NCBI RefSeq assembly: GCF_000725125.1
Contig: NZ_JFCB01000007.1
Coordinates: 164,685-228,684 of the forward strand
Direction of reading: 5' to 3'
Source: Streptomyces toyocaensis
GTDB lineage: Bacteria > Actinomycetota > Actinomycetes > Streptomycetales > Streptomycetaceae
DNA: 64,000 bases
In this document: positions 1-9,597 of the stretch, one piece after another
Layout: each line of letters begins with the position of its first letter
Position numbering within the stretch: position 1 is the first letter of the stretch
The notes under the pieces: generated by a model
Told to the model about the DNA's origin: nothing
What the model saw: only the letters and a program-made list of their open reading frames with translations
Databases searched by the model: none
Made by a program: the position numbers and the translations under genes

Positions 1-1183
1 TGTCGCCGGGCAGGTTGCCGATCTCGTTCTTGCCGGTGCCGAGCCAGGAACCCGAGGACATCAGCGTCCAGAACCCGGTGGAGTTCTCGCCGCCCTGGGT
101 GTCGTAGTGGTCCGGCAGACCAAGGTCGTGACCGTACTCGTGGGCGAAGACGCCGAGTCCGCCGTTCTCCGGCTGGATGGTGTAGTCGCCGACCCAGATT
201 CCGGTGTTGCCGATCTGGGTGCCGCCGAGCTTGTTCTGCTCGGGGCCGGTGGCTCCCGCGTCGGTGCCGAACGCGTACCAGCGGTGGGCCCAGATGGCGT
301 CCTCACCCTGGGCGCCGCCGCCGGCGGACTCGTCCTCACCGGCGTGCACGATCTGGAAGTGGTCGATGTAGCCGTCGGGCTCGTTGAAGTCGCCGTCACC
401 GTCGTGGTCGTAGCGGTCCCACTCGTCGTACTGGGAGAGCTGCGCCTTGATCTGGGCGTCGGTCTTGCCGGCGGCCTTCTGCTGCTCGGCCCAGGCGGTC
501 ACGCCGTCCTGCACCGCGTACCAGGCGCAGTTGTCGGGCACGCACTGGTTGGAGCCGTACCGGGCCTCGTTGTAGGGCACCTTGACCCAGTCGGAGACCT
601 GGCCGTCGACCGAGTAGCGGCCGGAGGACTGCTTCTCGAAGTAGGTCTTGACCGAGTCGACGCCCTTGCCGGAACCGAAGTACAGGTCCTGGAAGTGCCG
701 CTGGTCGTAGTCCTCCTGCCAGGCCGTGGAGTTGTCCACCTTGCGGTCCGGCTTGGCGATCTGGTTGTGCAGCGGGCCGGGGGTGCCGCCGTAGCGGCTG
801 TCGATCTTGTCCCCGAACTCGACCAGGATGGTGAAGATCTTGTCGGTCTTCTCCCGGCCGAGCTCTACGTACTTGCTGTCGCCCTTCTTGCTCTTGAGCT
901 GAACGACCTTCGAGCCGTTCTTCTTCTTCACCTCGGCCTTGCCCGAGAGGACCTGCTTCAGCGCCTCTTCACGCTGGGCCGCCTGCGTCTTGGAGAGCGG
1001 CCCCTCGAGGTCGTGCTCGACATGGTGGCGGTCCGCCGGGTCCTGCCGGTCCACGGCGCCGGGACGGTCGGCCTTGTCAGCCGTGTCAGCCTGGGCCACG
1101 GTGAACGCAGAGCAGGTGGCGGTGGCCGCCGCGAGGGCCACGCCTATCGCGGCTGCTCTGAACGTCCAGGGTCTACTGGTCAC
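1..1183 (-). CDS. Secreted M6 (immune inhibitor A-type) zinc metalloprotease, C-terminus cut by window edge
   Basis: Extracellular peptidase of family M6. I chose the GTG at 1183, preceded by a GGGAGGGGA ribosome site. It opens a signal peptide (TSRPWTFRAA then a hydrophobic stretch ending AQA, about 30 residues) and a Lys/Glu-rich propeptide. The zinc site HEYGHDLGLPDH is near residue 348, fitting the HExxHxxGxxH signature of the family, and an acidic calcium-binding-like stretch (DHDGDGDFNEPDGY) lies before it. About 394 residues are visible; family members are usually 600-800 residues, so the C-terminal half lies beyond position 1. It is monocistronic as far as can be seen. Confidence 0.93.
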   Translation of the reverse strand, partial: MTSRPWTFRAAAIGVALAAATATCSAFTVAQADTADKADRPGAVDRQDPADRHHVEHDLEGPLSKTQAAQREEALKQVLSGKAEVKKKNGSKVVQLKSKKGDSKYVELGREKTDKIFTILVEFGDKIDSRYGGTPGPLHNQIAKPDRKVDNSTAWQEDYDQRHFQDLYFGSGKGVDSVKTYFEKQSSGRYSVDGQVSDWVKVPYNEARYGSNQCVPDNCAWYAVQDGVTAWAEQQKAAGKTDAQIKAQLSQYDEWDRYDHDGDGDFNEPDGYIDHFQIVHAGEDESAGGGAQGEDAIWAHRWYAFGTDAGATGPEQNKLGGTQIGNTGIWVGDYTIQPENGGLGVFAHEYGHDLGLPDHYDTQGGENSTGFWTLMSSGSWLGTGKNEIGNLPGD

Positions 1184-1572
1184 TTGAGATCCCCTCCCGC
1201 GTGCGTACGCGCGGACGAAGGAGGTTCCGGTAATGGAAGGTCCCGCGCGTACGTGATCGACGCGTGTAGTCAAGTGACGACATTGGACTAGAGGTTCGGC
1301 AGAAAAAACAGACCTTGACTTGAACAGCTCAATGGCACTATGCGGAGCCCCGGTTCGCTTTCCGGACACTTCCGCGCGAAACCTCGGCAGGCGCGTGCAA
1401 ACGTCCACTGGGTGGACGCCATGACTCCGTGCGCCCCCTGTGCACCGGCCCTGTCGGTTAGGTCACGCTTACTGTCCGTTCCCCTCGGGCACGCTCGCGG
1501 TTAGAGTCGCTTGGCGGCACGCCCTGAACCGGTGGAAAGCCAGGCCGACAGCCCCCGACTCCCGAGGACACG
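1184..1572. other. Intergenic region between divergent genes
   Basis: A 389-bp gap holding the upstream region of the M6 protease and of the small membrane protein at 1573. A TTGACT hexamer at 1315-1320, then 17 nt later CTATGC at 1338-1343, could be a plus-strand promoter, but the second hexamer is a weak match. On the minus strand a TTGACT also occurs near 1270. I see no RNA gene. Confidence 0.35.
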
Positions 1573-1866
1573 ATGGCCATGCCCCGTCCTACTGTCGCTC
1601 AGCTCGCTTGCGGTTCGTGCACCGTGGTCTTCTCGACCTTCGTCATGCTGCTGTTGTCCGGGGCGAGTTCCGCCCCGGCCGTCGCGGTGGTCGCGGTCTC
1701 GGCACTCGCCCTCGGACTCGTGGTGGCCATGAAGGTTCCGCACCTCGCTCCCCGGCGGCCCGCCGCGGTGCACGGGACCGCGGCGCCGGAGCCGGTACGG
1801 GCGACCGTCCCCTCCCCCGTGCGGGAGAAGGTGCGGGAGCCGGTGCGCGAAAGGGCGGCGTCCTGA
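1573..1866 (+). CDS. Small two-helix membrane protein of unknown function
   Basis: A 97-residue protein starting at ATG 1573. Residues about 12-33 and 35-55 are hydrophobic and could form two transmembrane segments. The C-terminal 40 residues are basic and Pro/Glu-rich, with a repeated VREKVREPVRE pattern that could be short coiled coil or disordered. I do not recognise a family and propose no function. It converges on the RDD-domain gene, whose stop is about 30 bp away. Coding status rests on codon bias and plausible topology rather than a motif. Confidence 0.6.
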   Translation: MAMPRPTVAQLACGSCTVVFSTFVMLLLSGASSAPAVAVVAVSALALGLVVAMKVPHLAPRRPAAVHGTAAPEPVRATVPSPVREKVREPVRERAAS

Positions 1867-1896
1867 CCGCCGGCCGGTGCCGAGGAGTGCCGGCTC

Positions 1897-2613
1897 TCAA
1901 CCGGTGCTGACCACCACGGTCCTGGCCGCCTTGTCGTGCAGGCCCTGCTTGTAGGGCCGGTCGAAGTAGCTCCAGCCGCCCGCGATCGCGGTCCAGACGC
2001 AGGCACAGCAGAACGCGAACGGCAGCCACAGCACGGCGGCGCGGGTCAGCGCCGTCTGCACGGACGGGTTCGAACCGTCGGCGAGGTCGGCCACCCGCAT
2101 GCGCAGCCACTTCTTGCCGAGGGTCTGGCCCGAGCGGGTGATCAGATAGGTGTCGTAGGCGATGTAGAGCACGGCGGCGACGACCGACTGCGCGAAGCCG
2201 TTCCCGACGTTGATGGTGTCGCCGTTGACGCTGTACTCGCTGACCCCGAACGGCAGGGTGAGCAGCACCACGACGGCACCGACGAGAACCATGTCGATGA
2301 GGCGGGCGAGCGTGCGCCTGCCGCTGTCCGCCAGCGGGGGCATGCCGGCGAGCGGATCGGGGCCGCCGGGGGTGCCTCCGTAGGGGCCGCCACCGCCGAA
2401 CCCGCCGCCTCCCGGGGGGCCTTCACCGTAGGGACCGCCGCCTCCGCCGTAGGGGCCGCCCCCGCCGCCTCCGCCGCCTCCGCCGTGCGGGCCGGGGGTG
2501 TCGTACGGGGAGCCCGGCCCCGGTGCTCCGGGGCCGCCGGGTGGGGGCTGCTTCTTGAACGGGTCGTCGTCCGGCGGCTGCCGACCGGAGCCGGGGGGCG
2601 GTTCGGTGGTCAT
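1897..2613 (-). CDS. RDD-family membrane protein with Gly/Pro-rich N-terminus
   Basis: A 238-residue integral membrane protein. After a low-complexity Pro/Gly-rich cytoplasmic tail (about 100 residues, with long GGGG runs), an RDD domain begins at RRTLARLIDMVLVGAVV, showing the family Arg and Asp residues. Further hydrophobic helices follow (SVVAAVLYIAYDTYL and AVLWLPFAFCCACVW). RDD proteins are poorly understood; some have been linked to transport or stress resistance. I start at ATG 2613 (MTTEPPP), because the 12 codons before it look non-coding. The next gene upstream is a second RDD protein on the same strand, suggesting a paralogous pair. Confidence 0.9.
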   Translation of the reverse strand: MTTEPPPGSGRQPPDDDPFKKQPPPGGPGAPGPGSPYDTPGPHGGGGGGGGGGPYGGGGGPYGEGPPGGGGFGGGGPYGGTPGGPDPLAGMPPLADSGRRTLARLIDMVLVGAVVVLLTLPFGVSEYSVNGDTINVGNGFAQSVVAAVLYIAYDTYLITRSGQTLGKKWLRMRVADLADGSNPSVQTALTRAAVLWLPFAFCCACVWTAIAGGWSYFDRPYKQGLHDKAARTVVVSTG

Positions 2614-2712
2614 GCCCCCGAGTCGACCGTGAACCCTCCGGACCCGCATCCGGCGAGCGGCCGTCCGGAGTAGCGGGCGTCCCCGGCAGCGGGCGGCACG
2701 GGTGACGCGGGC

Positions 2713-4116
2713 TCAGCCGGCGACGAACGTGTGCGCCGCCTTGTCGTGCCAGCACTGGCGCCAGGGCTTGTCGAACAGGCACCACAGGACGCCGACGACA
2801 CCGACGACGAGCAGCCCGGGCACGCTGTAGACCAGCCAGCGGCGCAGGGCGGCGCCGAAGCCCGGGGCCTCGTGCCCCTCGATGTCCCGTACGTCCAGGC
2901 CGAGCAGCCTCTTGCCCAGGGTGCGGCCCCACTTGACGGTGGGCAGCACCTCGAGGAGGACCCCGGCGAGGAGGAGGACGGCCACGACGATGCCGAGGTG
3001 GACGGAGGTGGTGCCGTCGAGCAGCCAGACCGTGACGGTCTCGCCGGACAGCTTGGCCGCCTCGATCTTCGCGTCGATGTGGTCCATGGCCCTGATGCCG
3101 AGCGGGACACCGGCCGTGGCGGTGACGGCGCCGAGGACGACGGTGTCCAGCAGCCGGGCGGCCAGCCGCCTGCCGAGCCCGGCGGGACGGGCCGCGGCCT
3201 GGCGGCGGGCGGCGGCCTGGAACACGTCCTCGACCGGCGGCTTCCACGGTGCGACCGGCGGCTCCTCACCCCCGGCGAGCCGGTGCACCTGCTGCGCCCA
3301 GGAGGACTGGCCGCCGCCGGGGCCGCTCGTCAGGGGCGCGGCGCCGGGAGCGGCGGCGGGGCCGGCGGTCTGCGGGGGCACGGGCGGGGCGGTGGCCTGC
3401 CGCGGTCCGGAGGGCGCCGGGGCGGTGGTGGCGGCGGCACGGGCGGCGGCGGCCTTTCCGGCAGCGAAACCCGGCCCTCCGGCGGCGGGTCCGGGCTGTG
3501 CCGCGGGCCCCTGCCCCGCGTTCCGCTCCGCCGCGCGCGGGGTGACGGCACGGAAGGTCATCGTGCCCTGGTCCTCGGCACCGGCGTCGGCCGGTTGCCG
3601 CGGCGTCCCCGCCGGCCTGCGGAACACGAAGGTGCTGCCGGCGGCGCCCGCGTCCGGGGCGCCCGCGTCCGGGGTGCCCGCGTCCGCGGGCTCCTCCGGT
3701 GCGGACGGCGCCGCCGTGTGCGGCACCCTCGGGTCGGCGCCCCAGGAGACCTTGCGGTCCTGGTCGCCGCCGAAGCCGGTCTGGCGGGAGCGGTCGGCAC
3801 CCCAGGCCGAGGCGGGTTCGGGCCGGCTTCCGTGCTGGACCTCGGCGGAGGGCGGCGCGGCAGCCGGGGACGGGAACGCCGGTTCGTCCGCCGGGTCCTC
3901 GTCGAAGAAGTGCGGGCCGGTCTCCTCCACGGAGGACCGCGCCGGGCCCGCGCCGGGCGGCGGGGCGAGCGGCTCGCCGTCCTGGGGCGCCGGACGGCTC
4001 GTGCCCGGGACCCAGGAGGCACCGTTCCAGTACCGGACGTATCCGGGGATGGACGGGTCCGGGTAGTACCCTTCGCGGGGCCTGTCGTCACCGGGGGCCG
4101 GGGTTGGGGCACTCAT
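2713..4116 (-). CDS. RDD-family membrane protein with N-terminal DUF2510 domain
   Basis: A 467-residue protein. Residues about 15-40 match DUF2510 (GYYPDPSIPGYVRYWNGASW), a short actinobacterial domain usually fused to membrane proteins. About 260 residues of Ala/Pro-rich probably disordered sequence follow. The C-terminal RDD domain starts at RLAARLLDTVVLGAVTATAG and has three or four hydrophobic helices. ATG 4116 is chosen so that the protein begins just before the DUF2510 domain. It is the larger paralogue of the RDD gene downstream: both end with a similar KPWRQCWHDKAA/RPYKQGLHDKAA motif, which suggests descent from one duplication. Function unknown. Confidence 0.9.
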   Translation of the reverse strand: MSAPTPAPGDDRPREGYYPDPSIPGYVRYWNGASWVPGTSRPAPQDGEPLAPPPGAGPARSSVEETGPHFFDEDPADEPAFPSPAAAPPSAEVQHGSRPEPASAWGADRSRQTGFGGDQDRKVSWGADPRVPHTAAPSAPEEPADAGTPDAGAPDAGAAGSTFVFRRPAGTPRQPADAGAEDQGTMTFRAVTPRAAERNAGQGPAAQPGPAAGGPGFAAGKAAAARAAATTAPAPSGPRQATAPPVPPQTAGPAAAPGAAPLTSGPGGGQSSWAQQVHRLAGGEEPPVAPWKPPVEDVFQAAARRQAAARPAGLGRRLAARLLDTVVLGAVTATAGVPLGIRAMDHIDAKIEAAKLSGETVTVWLLDGTTSVHLGIVVAVLLLAGVLLEVLPTVKWGRTLGKRLLGLDVRDIEGHEAPGFGAALRRWLVYSVPGLLVVGVVGVLWCLFDKPWRQCWHDKAAHTFVAG

Positions 4117-4230
4117 TCCGTCGTCCCGTATCTGCTCGAGGGGTGGGTCGGGGGGAACCACATCTATCAGACGGGACGGGGCCTGACCGCTCGTCCGGCA
4201 GGACCCCACCCCTTTCGGGCACCTTCGTGG

Positions 4231-5640
4231 TCAGAAGAGCTTGCCCGGGTTCAGAATGCCGAGCGGGTCGAACGCCTTTTTGACGGCCCGCTGCATCTCC
4301 AGGCCCACGGGACCGAGTTCGCGCGCCAGCCACTCCTTCTTCAGGACGCCCACGCCGTGCTCGCCGGTGATGGTCCCGCCCAGCTCCAGGCCGAGCGCCA
4401 TGATCTCGTCGAAGGACTCACGGGCCCGCCGCGACTCCTCGGGGTCGGTGGCGTCGAAGCAGACCGTCGGGTGGGTGTTGCCATCGCCCGCGTGCGCGAC
4501 GACGCCGATGGTGAGCCGGTGCTTCCCGGAGATCCGCTCGACGCCGTCGACGAGCTCACCGAGCCGCGAGCGGGGCACGCACACGTCGTCGATCATCGTG
4601 GTGCCCTTGACCGCCTCCAGCGCGGCGAGGGACATCCGCCGTGCCTGCAGCAGCAGTTCGGACTCCGCGGCGTCCTCGGCCGGGACGACCTGGGTGGCGC
4701 CGGCGGCCTCGCACAGCGCGCCGACGGCCGCCAGGTCGGCGGCGGGGTCGGTGGTGTCGAAGGCGGCCAGCAGCAGTGCCTCGGTGGACTCCGGCAGGCC
4801 CATGCGGGCCATGTCGTTGACGGCCTTGACCGTCGTACGGTCCATGAGTTCCAGGAGCGAGGGGACGTGGCCCCCCGCCATGATGCGGCACACGGCGTCG
4901 CAGGCGGCGGCGCCGGAGGAGAACTCGGCGGCCAGCACCAGCTGTCCGGTGGGTTTGGGCCGCAGCGCGAGGACCGCGCGGACGACGATGCCGAGGGACC
5001 CCTCCGAGCCGACGAACAAGCGGGTCAGGTCGTATCCGGCGACGCCCTTGGCGGTGCGGCGGCCGGTGGACATCAGCCGGCCGTCGGCGAGGACGACGTC
5101 CAGGCCGAGGACGTAGTCGGCGGTCACCCCGTACTTGACGCAGCACAGCCCGCCCGACGCGGTGCCGATGTTGCCGCCGATGGTGCACGTCTCCCAGCTG
5201 GAGGGGTCCGGCGGGTAGTACAGGCCGTGCTCGCCGACAGCGCGGGAGAGGGCGGCGTTGACGACGCCGGGTTCGACGACGGCGATCCGGTCGACGGGGC
5301 TGATCTCCAGGATGCGGTCCATCCTGGTCAGCGAGAGCACGACGCAGCCGTCGGTGGCGTTGGCGGCGCCGGACAGGCCGGTGCGGGCGCCCTGGGGGAC
5401 GACGGGGACCCGGAGCCCGGTGGCGGTGCGCATGACGTGCTGGACCTGCTCGACCGTGCGCGGCAGGACGACCACCGCGGGGCTGCCGGCCGGGCAGAAG
5501 CTCGCCATGTCGCGGGCGTAGGAGGCCGTGACGCCGGGGTCGGTGAGGACGGCCTCGGGGGGCAGGCCGTCGAGCAGCCGGTCGACGAGAGGGCCGGCCG
5601 TCACCGTGTGGTCATCGCGTCGCGCTTCGAGGCGGCTCAT
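4231..5640 (-). CDS. FAD-linked oxidase, GlcD/D-lactate dehydrogenase family
   Basis: A 469-residue cytoplasmic flavoprotein that probably oxidises a 2-hydroxy acid such as glycolate or D-lactate to the 2-oxo acid. The FAD-binding PCMH-type domain spans about residues 40-220, with VVPQGARTGLSGAANATDG and the PPDPSSWETCTIGGNIGT segment typical of the family. The C-terminal FAD-oxidase domain ends with ITGEHGVGVLKKEWL, the conserved substrate/FAD segment. Length fits single-subunit GlcD-like enzymes. No GlcE/GlcF partner lies beside it, so the electron acceptor is unknown. Start ATG 5640 is the first in frame after a non-coding-like stretch. Confidence 0.92.
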   Translation of the reverse strand: MSRLEARRDDHTVTAGPLVDRLLDGLPPEAVLTDPGVTASYARDMASFCPAGSPAVVVLPRTVEQVQHVMRTATGLRVPVVPQGARTGLSGAANATDGCVVLSLTRMDRILEISPVDRIAVVEPGVVNAALSRAVGEHGLYYPPDPSSWETCTIGGNIGTASGGLCCVKYGVTADYVLGLDVVLADGRLMSTGRRTAKGVAGYDLTRLFVGSEGSLGIVVRAVLALRPKPTGQLVLAAEFSSGAAACDAVCRIMAGGHVPSLLELMDRTTVKAVNDMARMGLPESTEALLLAAFDTTDPAADLAAVGALCEAAGATQVVPAEDAAESELLLQARRMSLAALEAVKGTTMIDDVCVPRSRLGELVDGVERISGKHRLTIGVVAHAGDGNTHPTVCFDATDPEESRRARESFDEIMALGLELGGTITGEHGVGVLKKEWLARELGPVGLEMQRAVKKAFDPLGILNPGKLF

Positions 5641-5749
5641 GATCACAGCGTCGCACCCGGGGCCATCGGTGTGAACCCCGCGTGAGCAGCCGCGTGACAC
5701 CGGGGTGTGATCATCGTACGCATACGGGGCGTGACGCACAGTGTGCGCC

Positions 5750-7147
5750 ATGGACGACAAGCCACGTGAGCACCGGCGGGGAGCGCGCCGCCGGGTGCTG
5801 CTCGCCTCGGTCGCCGGGTGCGCGGTGCTGGGCGGGGTGCTGGTGCTGCTGCCCTGGGGGCAGCAGGCGCCGCCCGCCCTCACCCCGCAGGCCCGGGCGC
5901 TGGCGGCGGTCACCATCGGGGTGCCGGCCGCGCTGCCCGACCTGGAGGCACTGGTCGAGGAGCGGCAGCGGCACCTGGACCGTCACCCCCGGGACGCCCG
6001 GGCCTGGGCGGTGCTCGGCTCGGCCCGCGTGGAGCAGGGGCTGCGGCTGGCGGACCCGGCGTACTGGCCGCGGGCCGAGAAGGCGCTGCGCGCCTCGCTG
6101 AAGGTACGGCCGGAGGGCAACGCCCCGGCACTGCGGGGACTGGCCGCGCTGGCGAACGCGCGGCGGGACTTCGCCGCGGCGCGCGAGTGGGGCGAGGCGG
6201 CGCGGAAACTGGAGCCGGAGCGGTGGACGACGTATCCGCCGCTGATCGAGGCGTCGGCGGGACTCGGGGACCACGAGGAGACGGGCAGGCTGCTGGAGAA
6301 GCTGACCGCGCTGCGCACCGGTCCGGCAGTGATGGCGCGGGCGGCGGCCGTGTACCGGGACAGGGGCTGGCGGGAGGACGCGGCGGCGAAGCTCGCGGAC
6401 GCGGTGTCGGCCGCCGGGGAGCCGGCCGAGCGGGCGGCGTACCTGGAGCGGGCTGGGCAGCTCGCCTGGGAACGCGGCGACCGGGAGGACGCGCTGCGGC
6501 ACTTCCGGGAGGCGGTGCGGATCGACCCCGACCAGCGGGCGGCGCAGGCCGGGCAGGGCAGGGCGCTGGCGTCGCTGGGGCGGACGACGGAGGCGCTGAG
6601 CGCGTACCGGGTGGCGCTGGCGAAGCATCCCCGGCCGGAGTACGCGCTGGAGCTGGGCGAGCTGTACGAGTCGCTGGGTCTGACGCGGGCGGCGCGGGTG
6701 CAGTACGGGGTGCTGCGGGAGCGGGTGCGGGTGGCCGCGGCGCACGGGGCGGACGAGGAGCTGGTGCTGGGCCGGTTCGAGACGGACCACGGCGACGCGG
6801 GGGACGCCGTGCGGCGGCTGCGGGCGGAGTGGACGCGGCAGCCGTCCACGGAGGTGGCGGACGCGTTGGGATGGGCGCTGCACCGGGCCGGGCGGCACGA
6901 GGAGGCGCTGCCGTTCGCGGTGCGGGCGACCGAGGGGACGCAGGGCGGGGGTGTGCGCAGTGCGCTGTACGTGTTCCACCGGGGGATGATCGAGCGGTCG
7001 CTGGAGCGGTACGGGGCGGCGCGGCGGCACCTTCAGGAGGCGCTGCGGATCAACCCGTGGTTCTCGCCGCTGGGCGTGCCGCAGGCGCAGCGGGCCCTAG
7101 CCCGCCTGGGTGAGCCTTCTGTCCAGGCGGGCCCCGAGTCCCTCTAG
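5750..7147 (+). CDS. Tetratricopeptide-repeat protein with N-terminal membrane anchor
   Basis: A 465-residue protein. A basic N-terminus (KPREHRRGARRR) is followed by one hydrophobic segment at about residues 15-33, a signal anchor or uncleaved signal. The rest is alpha-helical TPR-like repeats, with clear units such as ARAWAVLGSARVEQG, AQAGQGRALASLGRTTEAL and ALRHFREAVRIDPDQR. TPR proteins act as protein-binding scaffolds; no partner can be named. ATG 5750 is preferred over the GTG three codons upstream. The gene converges on hppD with only 30 bp between stops. Confidence 0.87.
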   Translation: MDDKPREHRRGARRRVLLASVAGCAVLGGVLVLLPWGQQAPPALTPQARALAAVTIGVPAALPDLEALVEERQRHLDRHPRDARAWAVLGSARVEQGLRLADPAYWPRAEKALRASLKVRPEGNAPALRGLAALANARRDFAAAREWGEAARKLEPERWTTYPPLIEASAGLGDHEETGRLLEKLTALRTGPAVMARAAAVYRDRGWREDAAAKLADAVSAAGEPAERAAYLERAGQLAWERGDREDALRHFREAVRIDPDQRAAQAGQGRALASLGRTTEALSAYRVALAKHPRPEYALELGELYESLGLTRAARVQYGVLRERVRVAAAHGADEELVLGRFETDHGDAGDAVRRLRAEWTRQPSTEVADALGWALHRAGRHEEALPFAVRATEGTQGGGVRSALYVFHRGMIERSLERYGAARRHLQEALRINPWFSPLGVPQAQRALARLGEPSVQAGPESL

Positions 7148-7177
7148 TCGCGGGCCGTCGTGTCCGCGGAGGGCGGC

Positions 7178-8448
<1,271 letters not shown>

Positions 8449-8919
8449 ATGGCGATCGATCATCTGGACGGGCGGATCATCGTGCTGCTGGCGCGGGAGC
8501 CGCGGATCGGGGTGCTGGAGATGTCCCGCCGGCTCGGCGTGGCGCGCGGGACCGTGCAGGCCCGGCTGGACCGGCTTCAGTCGAACGGAGTCATCCGCGG
8601 ATTCGGCCCCGAGGTGGATCCGGCGGCCCTCGGCTACCCCGTCACCGCGTTCGCCACGCTGCAGATCCGGCAGGGCCAAGGAGCCGACGTACGGGCCCAC
8701 TTGGCCACCGTCCCGGAGGTGCTGGAGCTGCACACCACCACCGGTACCGGGGACATGATGTGCCGGCTGGTGGCACGCTCCAACGCCGATCTCCAGCGGG
8801 TGATCGACCGCGTCGTCGGTTTTGATGGCATCGTCCGGGCCTCCACGGCGATCGTCATGGAGAACCCCGTTCCGCTGCGGATCATCCCGCTGGTGGAGCA
8901 GGCGGCGCTCGGCGAGTGA
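8449..8919 (+). CDS. AsnC/Lrp-family transcriptional regulator
   Basis: A 156-residue regulator. The N-terminal helix-turn-helix is at about residues 5-50 (LDGRIIVLLAREPRIGVLEM then GVARGTVQARLDRL). The C-terminal RAM/effector domain contains the typical glycine-rich GTGDMMCRLVA segment that lines the ligand pocket. ATG 8449 is preceded by GGGAGGGG at good spacing, so it is preferred to ATG 8428. Divergent orientation to hppD suggests an aromatic amino acid or derivative as ligand and hppD as target; this is inference. The importer operon begins 30 bp downstream and could be co-transcribed. Confidence 0.93.
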   Translation: MAIDHLDGRIIVLLAREPRIGVLEMSRRLGVARGTVQARLDRLQSNGVIRGFGPEVDPAALGYPVTAFATLQIRQGQGADVRAHLATVPEVLELHTTTGTGDMMCRLVARSNADLQRVIDRVVGFDGIVRASTAIVMENPVPLRIIPLVEQAALGE

Positions 8920-8949
8920 CCGGACCTGGCCGAGCTGGGGTGAGCGGAT

Positions 8950-9597
8950 GTGAACTTCTGGGAGTACCTGGGGAGCCGGCATCAGCAACTGCTCATCGAC
9001 ACCTACCAGCACGCCAGCGTCGTCTTCCAGTGCATGGTGGTGGCGACCGTGCTCGGCGTGCTGATCGGCGTGGTCACCTACCGCAGCGAGTGGGCGGGGA
9101 ACCTCGCCACGACCGCGACCTCCACCCTGCTGACCATTCCGGCGCTGGCCATGATCGGTCTGCTGATCCCCGTCGTGGGGCTCGGGGTGCCGCCGACGGT
9201 GATCGCGCTGACGCTGTACGGGCTGCTGCCGATCGTGCGGAACTGCATCGTGGGCCTGCGCGGGGTCGATCCGTCGCTGGTGGACGCGGCCACGGGGATC
9301 GGGATGTCGCGCCCGGCCCGGCTGGCGCGGGTGGAGCTGCCGCTGGCCTGGCCGCCGATCCTGACCGGGATCCGGGTCTCCACGCAGATGCTGATGGGCA
9401 TCGCCGCCATCGCCGCCTACGCCTCCGGTCCCGGCCTGGGCAACCTGATCTTCCGCGGGATCGCCTCGCTGGGCAGCAGGAACGCGCTGAACCAGGTGCT
9501 CGCGGGAACCCTCGGGATCATCGTCCTCGCCCTGCTGTTCGACGCCGCGTACGTCCTGATCGGGCGGCTGACCATTCCCAGGGGGATCCGTGCCTGA
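8950..9597 (+). CDS. Osmoprotectant ABC transporter permease (ProW/OpuCB type), first copy
   Basis: A 215-residue membrane protein with about five transmembrane helices and the inner-membrane-component signature GLRGVDPSLVDAATGIGMS, which docks on the ATPase. This family moves glycine betaine, choline or proline betaine. Start is GTG 8950. It overlaps the ATPase gene by eight bases (GTG at 9590 inside its 3' end), indicating translational coupling. It is followed by the ATPase, a second permease and a lipoprotein receptor, the usual OpuC-like layout. Confidence 0.93.
   Translation: MNFWEYLGSRHQQLLIDTYQHASVVFQCMVVATVLGVLIGVVTYRSEWAGNLATTATSTLLTIPALAMIGLLIPVVGLGVPPTVIALTLYGLLPIVRNCIVGLRGVDPSLVDAATGIGMSRPARLARVELPLAWPPILTGIRVSTQMLMGIAAIAAYASGPGLGNLIFRGIASLGSRNALNQVLAGTLGIIVLALLFDAAYVLIGRLTIPRGIRA

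Noticed and set aside
2731..5685. 984-codon plus-strand frame
   Set aside because: Antisense shadow spanning an RDD gene and a flavoprotein gene; high GC makes such frames common.
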